A stretch of DNA of 64,000 bases. It comes from an uncultured Bacteroidales bacterium (GTDB lineage: Bacteria; Bacteroidota; Bacteroidia; Bacteroidales; Bacteroidaceae). The position numbers and the translations under genes are program-made. Position 1 is the stretch's first letter. Each line of letters begins with the position of its first letter. The notes under the pieces are model-generated. The model saw only the letters and a program-made list of their open reading frames with translations. It ran no database searches and was not told the origin of the DNA. Of the stretch, positions 18,204 through 25,943 are shown piece by piece. The DNA is taken from NCBI GenBank assembly GCA_937898885.1, contig CALDKD010000006.1:1-64000 (forward strand), written 5' to 3'.

Positions 18204-19540
18204 TTCTTAGCGTTACGTGAGCGGATTATGCCGCCCACTGTGGTTTTTGTAAGACGTACCCAGTCAAGAAGAGGCCTGCGCGACGGACAGGTTGACTGAC
18301 AGCATCCGCACTCAATACAGATCATTATATCCTCCTTTTCAGCACTCTCCCAATCTGACTGCTCTCCCAAAGTAGCCAGCTTGTAAGGCTCCAGTCCCAT
18401 AGGACACGCGCTCACGCACTTGGCGCAACGTATGCAGGGACGTTCCTCGGCGCGCTCAGCATCCTCGCGAGACAGCATCAGCACGCCAGACGTACCTTTC
18501 ACTACAGGTACATCGGCGCTCATCAGCGGACGTCCCATCATAGGGCCGCCACTAATCAGCTTGCCCGTATCCTCAGGCATTCCGCCAGCATATTCTATTA
18601 GCTGTGAGATAGGAGTACCCATACGCACCAGCAGGTTGCACGGTTTCTTCACGCTCTTGCCGGTTACAGTGACATTGCGCTCAATCAGAGGCTTGTTCTT
18701 CTGAACAGCCTCATAGATGGCATATACGGTGCCTACGTTCTGCACGATAGCGCCTACATTTGCGGGAATGGCAGGAGGCGCGGGAACCTGACGGCCTACT
18801 ACGGCATCAATAAGCTGTTTCTCACCGCCCTGCGGATACTTCATCTGGAGCGGAACAATCTCAACACCCTTGTATTCACCGGCTTTGCCTGTAAGCAGCT
18901 CTATGGCATCTCTCTTATTGTTCTCTATTCCTATGTAGCCCTTATCTATGCCAAGAGCCCTCATAATAATGGTGACGCCTATCAACACCTCATCGGGATG
19001 CTCAAGCATAAGCCTGTGGTCGGCGGTGAGGAATGGCTCACACTCCACGCCGTTCACAATCAGGCAGTCTATCTTACAATCCTTTGGCGGCATCATCTTG
19101 ACGTGAGTAGGGAAACAGGCACCACCCATTCCTACAATTCCGGCATTCTTTATCTTGTCTATTATTTCCTGTGGAGTAAGAGCGCACTCCCTGACAATCT
19201 GCTCAGAACGGTCAATTGACTCCTCCCACTCATCGCCATCCACATCAATGAAGATCGCAGGCTTGCGATAACCGCTGGCGTCAACCACGTTGTCAATCTT
19301 ATTCACTTTTCCCGATACAGAGGAGTGTATGTTCGCCGATACGAAACCTCCTGCATTCGCTATCAAAGTACCTACCTTGACCACATCGCCTCTCTGTACG
19401 CAGGCCACGGCGGGCGCGCCTATATGTTGCGAGAGCGGGAAGACCGCCTGCTTAGGCAGTTCAGCTATCTCTGTCTTGCTGGAGCGCGTAAGCTTATTGT
19501 CATCAGGATGCACGCCTCCTATTTTGAATGTTTTCAGCAT
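18200..19540 (-). CDS. rnfC: Rnf complex subunit C (NADH and FMN binding, two [4Fe-4S])
   Basis: About 446 residues. It has an N-terminal sandwich hybrid domain, an NADH/FMN-binding region (GMGGACFPTHVK; GIENNKRDAIE) and two cysteine clusters near the end, CIRCAKCVSACP and CIECGCCQSTCP. It is the cytoplasmic unit that meets NAD. The start MLKTFKIGG at 19540 leaves a 13-base gap to rnfB and matches the family N-terminus. The ATG at 19573 would run into rnfB. Confidence 0.94.
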   Translation of the reverse strand: MLKTFKIGGVHPDDNKLTRSSKTEIAELPKQAVFPLSQHIGAPAVACVQRGDVVKVGTLIANAGGFVSANIHSSVSGKVNKIDNVVDASGYRKPAIFIDVDGDEWEESIDRSEQIVRECALTPQEIIDKIKNAGIVGMGGACFPTHVKMMPPKDCKIDCLIVNGVECEPFLTADHRLMLEHPDEVLIGVTIIMRALGIDKGYIGIENNKRDAIELLTGKAGEYKGVEIVPLQMKYPQGGEKQLIDAVVGRQVPAPPAIPANVGAIVQNVGTVYAIYEAVQKNKPLIERNVTVTGKSVKKPCNLLVRMGTPISQLIEYAGGMPEDTGKLISGGPMMGRPLMSADVPVVKGTSGVLMLSREDAERAEERPCIRCAKCVSACPMGLEPYKLATLGEQSDWESAEKEDIMICIECGCCQSTCPSRRPLLDWVRLTKTTVGGIIRSRNAKK

Positions 19541-19553
19541 AGTCACTTTGGTT

Positions 19554-20438
19554 TTATGCGTTAGCAGATTCAACAGTAGTCTGTCCAGGTGCCGCAGGAG
19601 CCTCTGCGACCGGCTTAGGAGCCGGGAAGTTCACAGCCTTGATGGTATGCTGCGGACACTCCTCCACGCACTTCTTACACAGACGACATTTCTCAAAATC
19701 AATGTACGCAAGGTTGTTCTCCAGTGTGATAGCCTCAAACTGACAGGCCTTCACACATTTGCCGCAACCAATGCAGGCAACCGCGCAAGCCTTCTTTGCC
19801 ACAGGACCTTTGTCCTTGTTCACGCAGCACACATAAACCCTGCGGTCTTTCTTATTCTTGTTGCGAAGCTCAATGATATGCCTGGGGCAGGCACTCGCAC
19901 ACGCTCCGCAGGCGGTACATTTGTCCTGATCAACCTCTGGAAGGCCTGTCTCCGGGTTCATACGGATAGCATCAAAACGACAAGCGTCAACGCAGTCTCC
20001 GCAACCCAGGCATCCGTAGAAGCAACCTGTCTCGCCTCCACAGACCATATTGGCTATCGAGCAGCGCCGGACGCCTCCGTACTCATTCACGCGCGGACGA
20101 TTCTCGCAACTGCCGTCGCAACGTACCACGGCAACCTTTGGAACAGTTGCCTCAACCTCGCCGCCCATTATGGCGGCAATCTTCTCCATCACCTCCGGCT
20201 TAGACGCAGAGCAGCTCATACCTTTCAAGGAACCTTGCTTCACGCAAGCCTCGGCAAAGGCAGAGCAGCCAGGGAAGCCGCATCCTCCGCAGTTTGCCCC
20301 GGGAAGCAACGCCTCAATCTGGCCTACACGCGGATCGGTCTTGACGGCGAACTTCTTGGAAATCAGGAAGAGCACCACGCCTATGACCAGTCCGGCAACG
20401 CCCAGGACAATCACTGCTGTTAAAATTGAATTTGACAT
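19554..20438 (-). CDS. rnfB: Rnf complex subunit B (ferredoxin-type)
   Basis: A 294-residue iron-sulfur protein: one N-terminal membrane helix (about 5-26), the 4Fe-4S domain CGGCGFPGC (50-58), then several ferredoxin-type CxxCxxCxxxC clusters, and an Ala/Pro-rich tail. It takes electrons from reduced ferredoxin and starts the Rnf chain that pumps Na+ or H+. Gene order B-C-D-G-E-A is the one usual in Bacteroidetes. Confidence 0.95.
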   Translation of the reverse strand: MSNSILTAVIVLGVAGLVIGVVLFLISKKFAVKTDPRVGQIEALLPGANCGGCGFPGCSAFAEACVKQGSLKGMSCSASKPEVMEKIAAIMGGEVEATVPKVAVVRCDGSCENRPRVNEYGGVRRCSIANMVCGGETGCFYGCLGCGDCVDACRFDAIRMNPETGLPEVDQDKCTACGACASACPRHIIELRNKNKKDRRVYVCCVNKDKGPVAKKACAVACIGCGKCVKACQFEAITLENNLAYIDFEKCRLCKKCVEECPQHTIKAVNFPAPKPVAEAPAAPGQTTVESANA

Positions 20439-20450
20439 AATGTTTAACTT

Positions 20451-20499
20451 TGGCTGTTGGCCGTTAGCTGTTGGCTAGTGGCTGCTGGCTCACAGCTGT
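20451..20499. repeat. Short-period GGCTGTTGGC/TAGC repeat at the rseC end
   Basis: About 49 bases built from variants of GGCTGTTGG, CCGTTAGCTG, TTGGCTAGTG, GCTGCTGGCT. It begins between rnfB and rseC and continues into the last codons of rseC, where it encodes the SQQPLANS end. Similar simple repeats are scattered in intergenic DNA of Bacteroidetes, to my recollection. Confidence 0.6.
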
Positions 20500-20913
20500 T
20501 ATTTTAAATTGAAATTTATGCGTTAGTTTTTGACGACAGAGCAGCAATACCAGGTAATACGGAATCAGTATTGTCAAGGCTGATATGGCGGCAATACCAT
20601 CTGTCACACCAAGCGACTTGCATACAATCACAACAGCAAGAAGAAGTACCAGAGGCAAGCCAAAAGCCAGAAGCACGGCCTTCATCCCCTGCTCCATTGA
20701 TCCTACAACGCAGACCTGCTGGCCTATGCTTAATTCCGAGGTGTCCGCATCCGTCACCTCTATTACCTTCTCCCTAGCCTCAGACACCTTGCACAACGAC
20801 TTGGCCTGACACCCGCTGCAGGCAGAAGATTGCACGATTCTGACATAGACAGTGCTGCCGTCTATGGAATCCACGAAACCATCGTGCCGTATGTCATCCG
20901 TGCCTCGCGCCAC
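20464..20913 (-). CDS. RseC/SoxR-reducing-type membrane protein at the head of the rnf operon
   Basis: About 149 residues. The GFVDSIDGSTVYVRIVQSSACSGCQAKSLC region holds the RseC family cysteines (CxxC plus C), and two adjacent membrane helices follow (about 88-135). RseC-like proteins precede rnf in many bacteria and are thought to touch iron-sulfur or redox regulation. No ATG fits; the in-frame GTG at 20913 gives the expected short N-terminus and lies 13 bases after the esterase stop. The longer open frame upstream lies inside the esterase gene. The last codons are made of the short repeat noted separately. Confidence 0.75.
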   Translation of the reverse strand: MARGTDDIRHDGFVDSIDGSTVYVRIVQSSACSGCQAKSLCKVSEAREKVIEVTDADTSELSIGQQVCVVGSMEQGMKAVLLAFGLPLVLLLAVVIVCKSLGVTDGIAAISALTILIPYYLVLLLCRQKLTHKFQFKITAVSQQPLANS

Positions 20914-20926
20914 CCTGTCACTTGTC

Positions 20927-21820
20927 TTAAAACGGGAACATTCCGAAACCGCCGAAACCGCCGAAGCCTGCGGGTTTCTCCTTGAGAATCTCCTCCTTGA
21001 GCCACTGCTCCAACTCGGCCGTCCACTGAGGTTTGTACTGGAACCTGTCACCGATGCCCCATCCGTGTCCGCCTACCGGATAAATGTGCATAGTAGCAGA
21101 CACATTATTGGCTACAAGTGCCTGATAATAGCGGATGCTGTTCTCAACCGGCACCAGCCTGTCATCAGAGCTGTGAAGAATGAATGCCGCAGGTGTGTCT
21201 TTGGTAACCTGCTTCTCATTGCTGAACAGAATCTCATCCTCCTCCGACGCATTCTCACCAAGCAGAAGATCGTGAGAGCTGATGTGAGTGAAAGACTTGT
21301 CCATCGTTATGACCGGATAGAAAAGAATCTGGAAATCAGGGCGTGTCTCCTCTGTGTAATGAGTGGCTGCGGTAGATGCCAGATGGCCTCCGGCCGAGCA
21401 ACCCTGAACACCAAGCTTTTTCATACCAAGCTCCCCGGCCATACCGCGAAGGATCCGGATTGACTCGTGAACATCGCTCAACGGAATCTCCTTATGCGCG
21501 TTCGGCAATCTGTACTCCAACACAGCATATGTGACCCCTATTGAATTGTAGAAAGAATAGAAATCGTGTGCCTCGTGCGATTTTGACAACATGGCATAGC
21601 CACCACCCGGAAGTCCCAGAACAACCAGGCCGTTTGGCTCGGCAGCCTTGTAGATGGTAAGTATTGGCTCAAAGCCCTCATCACGGGCACCGGGGCCACT
21701 TGAGTTCGGGGCTCCGTCCGGCCAGATTTTCATAACTGTCTTGTTGTCCTGTGCCATCACATTCAATGACAGCATCAATACTGCGGCGGCCGCAGCTAAT
21801 CTGAAAGCAAACCTCTTCAT
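20927..21820 (-). CDS. Secreted alpha/beta-hydrolase esterase with Gly-Phe tail
   Basis: About 297 residues: signal peptide (MKRFAFRLAAAAAVLMLSLNVMAQ), then a carbohydrate-esterase-like hydrolase. The nucleophile motif is GCSAGGH, the acid lies in SSDDRLVP and the His in GGHGWG. Family relatives (BD-FAE/acetyl xylan esterase group) remove acyl groups from plant polysaccharides. The last residues, GGFGGFGMFPF, are an unusual Gly-Phe tail that recurs in style in the protein at 44004. It is only 13 bases from rseC, so it may be co-transcribed with rnf. Confidence 0.82.
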   Translation of the reverse strand: MKRFAFRLAAAAAVLMLSLNVMAQDNKTVMKIWPDGAPNSSGPGARDEGFEPILTIYKAAEPNGLVVLGLPGGGYAMLSKSHEAHDFYSFYNSIGVTYAVLEYRLPNAHKEIPLSDVHESIRILRGMAGELGMKKLGVQGCSAGGHLASTAATHYTEETRPDFQILFYPVITMDKSFTHISSHDLLLGENASEEDEILFSNEKQVTKDTPAAFILHSSDDRLVPVENSIRYYQALVANNVSATMHIYPVGGHGWGIGDRFQYKPQWTAELEQWLKEEILKEKPAGFGGFGGFGMFPF

Positions 21821-21882
21821 ATTTGTTTTTATATAAAAATTATCCACCGGAGCGACCGGCGCCTAGCACCGGTTGTAATTCG

Positions 21883-21890
21883 TAAAGTTA
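21883..21890 (-). promoter_or_regulatory. Promoter -7 element of the esterase-rseC-rnf unit
   Basis: On the minus strand TAACTTTA, with a TTTG-like CAAA complement 22 bases upstream (21913-21916). The spacing is slightly long. The leader is about 55 bases and contains a GC-rich inverted repeat (CCGGTG/CGCCGG region, 21846-21872). Confidence 0.45.
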
Positions 21891-21995
21891 CTATATTATT
21901 CAGTTCGGTAAGCAAAACCGCACATATTTTTGTATAGACAACTCATATTTTTAAATAAATAATCAAAAGTGAGTAGTTCTACACAAAAAAAGTGT

Positions 21996-22003
21996 TATCT
22001 TTG
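21996..22003 (+). promoter_or_regulatory. Promoter -7 element of rpsP
   Basis: TATCTTTG, an exact TAnnTTTG match followed by GC, about 60 bases before the rpsP ATG. No clear TTTG lies at the -33 position. Confidence 0.55.
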
Positions 22004-22062
22004 CGCCGCCTTAACGGGTTTAAGGCACAATTCAAATCATTAATCAATTAAAAAGAGAAACT

Positions 22063-22629
22063 ATGGCAACAAAAATCAGATTGCAGAGAAGAGGCCACAA
22101 AGGCTATGCATTCTATTCAATCGTAATTGCCGACTCAAGAGCTCCACGTGATGGAAAGTTTATTGAGAAGATTGGTACTTACAATCCTAACACCAATCCT
22201 GCTACAGTAGATTTGAATTTCGAGAGAGCTTTGTACTGGGTCAACTGTGGCGCACAGCCAACAGACACGGCACGTAACATCCTTTCCGGCGAGGGCGTCT
22301 ATCTGATGAAGCACCTCCAGGGTGGTGTTAAGAAGGGAGCTTTCGACGAGGCAGCCGCACAGGCTAAGTTCGATGCCTGGAAGCAGGCTAAGGAGAGCAG
22401 CAAGAAGGCTATCACAGTTAAGGCCGAGCAGGCTAAGCGTGAGCTTGGCAAGGCAAGACTTGAGGCTGAGAAGAAGGTCAACGAGGCTATCGCAGAGAAG
22501 GTTGCAAAGAAGAAGGCTGAGGCTCTGGCAGCAGCTGAGGCAGCCGCAGCAGAGGCTGCAGCACAGGAGGCCGCTCAGGCAGCACCTGCAGAGGAGGCTC
22601 CGGCAGCTGATGCACCGGCAGAGGCATAA
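22063..22629 (+). CDS. rpsP: 30S ribosomal protein S16 with long Ala/Lys/Glu tail
   Basis: The first 85 or so residues are canonical S16 (ATKIRLQRRGHKGYAFYSIV... start, IEKIGTYNPN). Bacterial S16 is usually about 80-90 residues; this one has 188. The extra 100 residues are Ala/Lys/Glu-rich, first a charged helix likely to be a long single helix or coiled coil, then an Ala/Pro/Glu end. Extended S16 is known in Bacteroidetes. Single-gene unit with its own promoter and terminator. Confidence 0.95.
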   Translation: MATKIRLQRRGHKGYAFYSIVIADSRAPRDGKFIEKIGTYNPNTNPATVDLNFERALYWVNCGAQPTDTARNILSGEGVYLMKHLQGGVKKGAFDEAAAQAKFDAWKQAKESSKKAITVKAEQAKRELGKARLEAEKKVNEAIAEKVAKKKAEALAAAEAAAAEAAAQEAAQAAPAEEAPAADAPAEA

Positions 22630-22653
22630 CAACCTGCTTGCTCACATTACAAG

Positions 22654-22684
22654 ACAGGCGGACCGAAAGATCCGCCTGTTTTTT
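22654..22684 (+). terminator. Intrinsic terminator after rpsP
   Basis: Perfect 9-bp stem ACAGGCGGA/TCCGCCTGT (22654-22662, 22671-22679), 8-base loop, then T6. Confidence 0.92.
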
Positions 22685-22704
22685 ATACCTTATTAATTTT
22701 ACCA

Positions 22705-24033
22705 TCATTTAGCAATAAAGAGTTTCTGGTTTCCCAGCAACACTCCACCACGTGACAACGTAACATTATAGACTCCTTTCGGAAGTTGCGACGCGTTTAT
22801 CAATGCCGAAGTCTGACCGGAGGAAATATGAGCATTCGCTACAGTCTGGCCAGACGTGCCGGATATCACGACATCGCTGTCAGCCATTCCCTCATCAACA
22901 TTAACCGTCACCACTCCATTCTCAACGGTGGCGAAGCAATCACCACGACGGACAGTACTTATGGCACGCACGGCACTCGCCGACTGGTCATAGGCATACA
23001 GTGTCTGATACTCAGACTTGCCACCTTCCTCATCAGCCACATCCTCAACGACCAGCAGATAAACGTTACCGGCCACTCTAAGCACACTCTCCAGATACAT
23101 GCTCTCAGCATTATGCTCATTTCTGACTACAGCCGCCACATCACCATCCTCGGTTACAATCTTGAATCCGGCGCATTTTGGGAAAGAGCACCCTACCCTG
23201 CTCAATACTCTCCTCACGCCATCACTGTATGAGTCTGTCTCGGGACGGTAGCTCTTGTCATATTCCACCATCGGCAGCACGTACTCCCATTTGTCGTCTG
23301 TACCAAAAAGCGTCTGTGACACATAGAGGCCACCAACGGCTGGAAGAGCGTTGCTGTCATAATCCATAATCATCACAGGCTCAACGCCACAGTAATCATA
23401 CGCCTCTGATTGCCATCCGGTAGCAGTCCAAGTGATGTTTTCCGTATCATACACAAACTCGTAAGGTTGTATGTAGTCCCAAAGCTTACCGTCTATCACA
23501 CACCAGTAATGATACGGGTACTCTGTTCCGTACAGCTCATAGTTCCAGAAATTCCAGCCATCACCGTAATTACACACACTCATTCTGCCGGCCACATCAT
23601 AATAACCCACATAATTACCTATCTTGCCTCCATATATACTCTGCACCAGTACAGCCAGACTGTCTGGCGTAGGTATCGCTGAAATATCTATCGTGTCGGG
23701 CATCCAAACCTCACCGTATCCCGGTCTCAGATAAGGCTCACCGGCCTCTACCCTTTCGGGCTTGAGCGTGTCCGACTCCTCAATCCAATAAGACGTCACC
23801 AGCTGCTCCAACTGAACATTGATGCTCTTTTCTACGTTCAAGCCGTCATCAAGCAATGACAGTACCGACACAGCCTCTTTGTTCTCAATGACACCCATCA
23901 CAGGCTTGCCTGCGGAGGTAACGTTAGACGGCACTACAAATATGTCGCCATCACTTACCATTAAAGACTGTGCCCCAAGACCGCCCGCCGTCATCAGCAG
24001 CGCAAGCGACAAAAAAGATGCTTTACCTCTCAT
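22705..24033 (-). CDS. Secreted protein of unknown function with a possible C-terminal sorting-like domain
   Basis: A 442-residue protein with a signal peptide (residues 1-21, ending LGAQ). The middle is rich in Trp and Tyr (around 160-240) and shows no family I recognise. The last 70 residues (VTVNVDEG... SGQTVANAHI... LPKGVYNVTLSRGG) have the beta-strand pattern of the C-terminal domains of type IX-secreted Bacteroidetes proteins, ending in KLFIAK. If that reading holds, the protein is surface-exposed or released. Single gene with its own promoter, convergent with rpsP. Confidence 0.6.
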   Translation of the reverse strand: MRGKASFLSLALLMTAGGLGAQSLMVSDGDIFVVPSNVTSAGKPVMGVIENKEAVSVLSLLDDGLNVEKSINVQLEQLVTSYWIEESDTLKPERVEAGEPYLRPGYGEVWMPDTIDISAIPTPDSLAVLVQSIYGGKIGNYVGYYDVAGRMSVCNYGDGWNFWNYELYGTEYPYHYWCVIDGKLWDYIQPYEFVYDTENITWTATGWQSEAYDYCGVEPVMIMDYDSNALPAVGGLYVSQTLFGTDDKWEYVLPMVEYDKSYRPETDSYSDGVRRVLSRVGCSFPKCAGFKIVTEDGDVAAVVRNEHNAESMYLESVLRVAGNVYLLVVEDVADEEGGKSEYQTLYAYDQSASAVRAISTVRRGDCFATVENGVVTVNVDEGMADSDVVISGTSGQTVANAHISSGQTSALINASQLPKGVYNVTLSRGGVLLGNQKLFIAK

Positions 24034-24062
24034 AATTTTAATGTTTTAAAAAACCAACGTCC

Positions 24063-24070
24063 CAAAAGTA
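24063..24070 (-). promoter_or_regulatory. Promoter -7 element of the 442-residue secreted protein gene
   Basis: TACTTTTG on the minus strand, an exact TAnnTTTG match, 29 bases before the ATG at 24033. Confidence 0.55.
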
Positions 24071-24117
24071 GTACATATTTCTCATAAATATATCATCCTT
24101 TGAAAGTTCAAGAAAAA

Positions 24118-24148
24118 TTGTTTCTATTTCCATATTTGACTAATTTCG
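24118..24148 (+). promoter_or_regulatory. Promoter of the YdcZ-type transporter gene
   Basis: TTG at 24118-24120, 20 bases, then TAATTTCG at 24141-24148, about 40 bases before the ATG. Confidence 0.5.
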
Positions 24149-24187
24149 CATGAATGAATGTAATATTCACCGCAGAACTCTGAGACA

Positions 24188-25105
24188 ATGATATACTTCG
24201 GACTATTGATGATTCTGATAGCGGGCCTGGGCAATCCGGTGCAGACAGCCGTAAACTCACGGTTGCGCACTTACACCGTATCGCCACTCATCGCTTCCGC
24301 CATATCATTTATAGTTGGTACAATCATACTGCTTGTGCTTACCCTCGCCACCAGACGGACCATCCTGATATCAGGCCAGGTTGCCGCAAGCCTGCCCTGG
24401 TGGGCCTGGATGGGTGGCGTAATGGGAGTGATAGGGCTTACCGGCAACATACTGCTGTTCCCAAAACTGGGCAGCATACGTACAGTGCTTTTGCCGGTAA
24501 TCGGCCAGATTATAATGAGTATGCTGATTGACTGGCTCGGACTGTTCGGCGCCACCCCAGTACCTGTCAGCGTGAGCAAGATATCAGGCCTTGCTCTGGT
24601 ATTCATAGGACTGGCCATCTATTCAAGAAGCAGGAAAGACACCAATGGCAGCAAAGGTAATCTGCTATGGTGCCTGCTCGCGGTACTTATGGGAACGGTG
24701 TTCGCCATTCAGCCGGCAATGAACGCCACCCTGGCTGCAGGAATATCATCGGCCATACACGCGGCATTCATATCGTTCAGCACATCAATGCTCATACTAT
24801 TCGCCATTATTGCCATTATTCCACAACACCGTAGTCTGGTAAGAGGCGCATTCAAAGTGAGAGGCCCGTGGTGGGCCTGGACCGGCGGGCTGTTCGGCGC
24901 AAACTATGTGACAATGTTCGCCTGGTTCACGCCAGTGCTTGGATTAGGACTTGTATCATTGACTGGTATTTTCGGTATGCTCACAATGAGTACCATAATA
25001 GACAACCTGGGCTGGCTGGGCGCCACCAAATCAAAGATAAACAGCGGTCAACTGACTGGCCTGCTCATTGTACTGGCCGGAATCGTAATAATCAAGCAGT
25101 TTTAA
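24188..25105 (+). CDS. YdcZ-family (DMT) transporter, two fused halves
   Basis: A 305-residue membrane protein with about ten hydrophobic helices. Each half begins with a similar pattern and contains WWAW(M/T)GG followed by a G-rich helix (near residues 74 and 227), so this is an internal duplication of the roughly 145-residue YdcZ/DUF606 unit. The family belongs to the drug/metabolite transporter superfamily; the substrate is unknown. Single gene, convergent with the isomerase gene. Confidence 0.8.
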   Translation: MIYFGLLMILIAGLGNPVQTAVNSRLRTYTVSPLIASAISFIVGTIILLVLTLATRRTILISGQVAASLPWWAWMGGVMGVIGLTGNILLFPKLGSIRTVLLPVIGQIIMSMLIDWLGLFGATPVPVSVSKISGLALVFIGLAIYSRSRKDTNGSKGNLLWCLLAVLMGTVFAIQPAMNATLAAGISSAIHAAFISFSTSMLILFAIIAIIPQHRSLVRGAFKVRGPWWAWTGGLFGANYVTMFAWFTPVLGLGLVSLTGIFGMLTMSTIIDNLGWLGATKSKINSGQLTGLLIVLAGIVIIKQF

Positions 25106-25115
25106 TCTCATCTCT

Positions 25116-25937
25116 CTATACACCTAGACTCTCTCTGACCATCCTTACACTTGCCTCGTACTCGCTGTCGGAATGCAGGTGCTCAATAATCATCGGCATA
25201 CTCTCATCCTGAGCGGAGGCAAGGCTGATGTAGCGTCGCAGGTCAAGTGAGCCCTCGCCACAGGCGCACTCCTCCAGTTGGAAAGTGTATTCCTCCCTGA
25301 GGCGGATATCCTTCAGATGACAGCTGCAGATACGGCCATCAAGTTTGCTGAAACACTCATCAAGGAAACGGTCATTGAAGAAATACCTGTCTGGCGATGT
25401 AATCATATTGACCACATCCAGATGCGCGCCGAATTGCGGCCGGTCAACATCATCCATAAGACGGAGATACTCGTCGGGACCGCTTGGAATCATCCAGGGC
25501 ATTGACTCAATGCTGAACATTGTATGCTCCGGACGGGCAGTATCTATTATCTGACGGATCATCTGAACAGCCATTTCCCACAGTTCCTTGCTGAAGTTGC
25601 CACGGTAGCCTCCGTCCCAGCGCGGGCCGTATGGAGTACCCACCACATTCACACAACAGCGTGCGCCAATCCTATCGGCCATACGAAGCTGACCGATGGC
25701 ATACTCTATCCAGTGCGCCCGCTCCTGCAGGTCGGCGGCAAGGGTATTGCGCCACACGCCCACCTCGGCTATCACCAGTCCGGCCTGATCGGCGGCACGC
25801 TTATAAGCCATGACCGTATCCTCACCGGCCAGATAATCCACGGGAAACACTACCGCACCAAGTCCGAGCGACTTGTGTCTTGCGGCCCAATCCTCAGGCC
25901 CTTTATGCTCCAACGATGAAGAGACTCCTAATAGCAT
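25116..25937 (-). CDS. Sugar phosphate isomerase/epimerase-like TIM-barrel protein
   Basis: A 273-residue member of the xylose-isomerase-like TIM barrel superfamily. Metal-site candidates lie in FSIESMPW, QFGAHLDVVN, CSCHLKDI and MPMIIEHL, the four-strand pattern of Glu/Asp/His ligands typical for the fold. No signal peptide, so it is cytoplasmic. It is the third gene after a GH43 enzyme and a GPH transporter (gap 6 bases), so it probably isomerises or epimerises the sugar they release and import. Confidence 0.8.
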   Translation of the reverse strand: MLLGVSSSLEHKGPEDWAARHKSLGLGAVVFPVDYLAGEDTVMAYKRAADQAGLVIAEVGVWRNTLAADLQERAHWIEYAIGQLRMADRIGARCCVNVVGTPYGPRWDGGYRGNFSKELWEMAVQMIRQIIDTARPEHTMFSIESMPWMIPSGPDEYLRLMDDVDRPQFGAHLDVVNMITSPDRYFFNDRFLDECFSKLDGRICSCHLKDIRLREEYTFQLEECACGEGSLDLRRYISLASAQDESMPMIIEHLHSDSEYEASVRMVRESLGV

Positions 25938-25943
25938 ATATCC

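Noticed and set aside
19290..20423. 377-codon plus-strand frame
   Set aside because: Antisense to rnfC and rnfB; its Cys/Leu-rich text is the mirror of the ferredoxin codons.
20914..21051. 46-codon N-terminal extension of rseC
   Set aside because: It lies inside the esterase gene and is Ser/Arg-rich noise; the GTG at 20913 gives the normal family start.
22135..22632. 165-codon minus-strand Cys/Leu/Ser-rich frame
   Set aside because: Mirror of the Ala/Lys/Glu tail of S16; no start signals.
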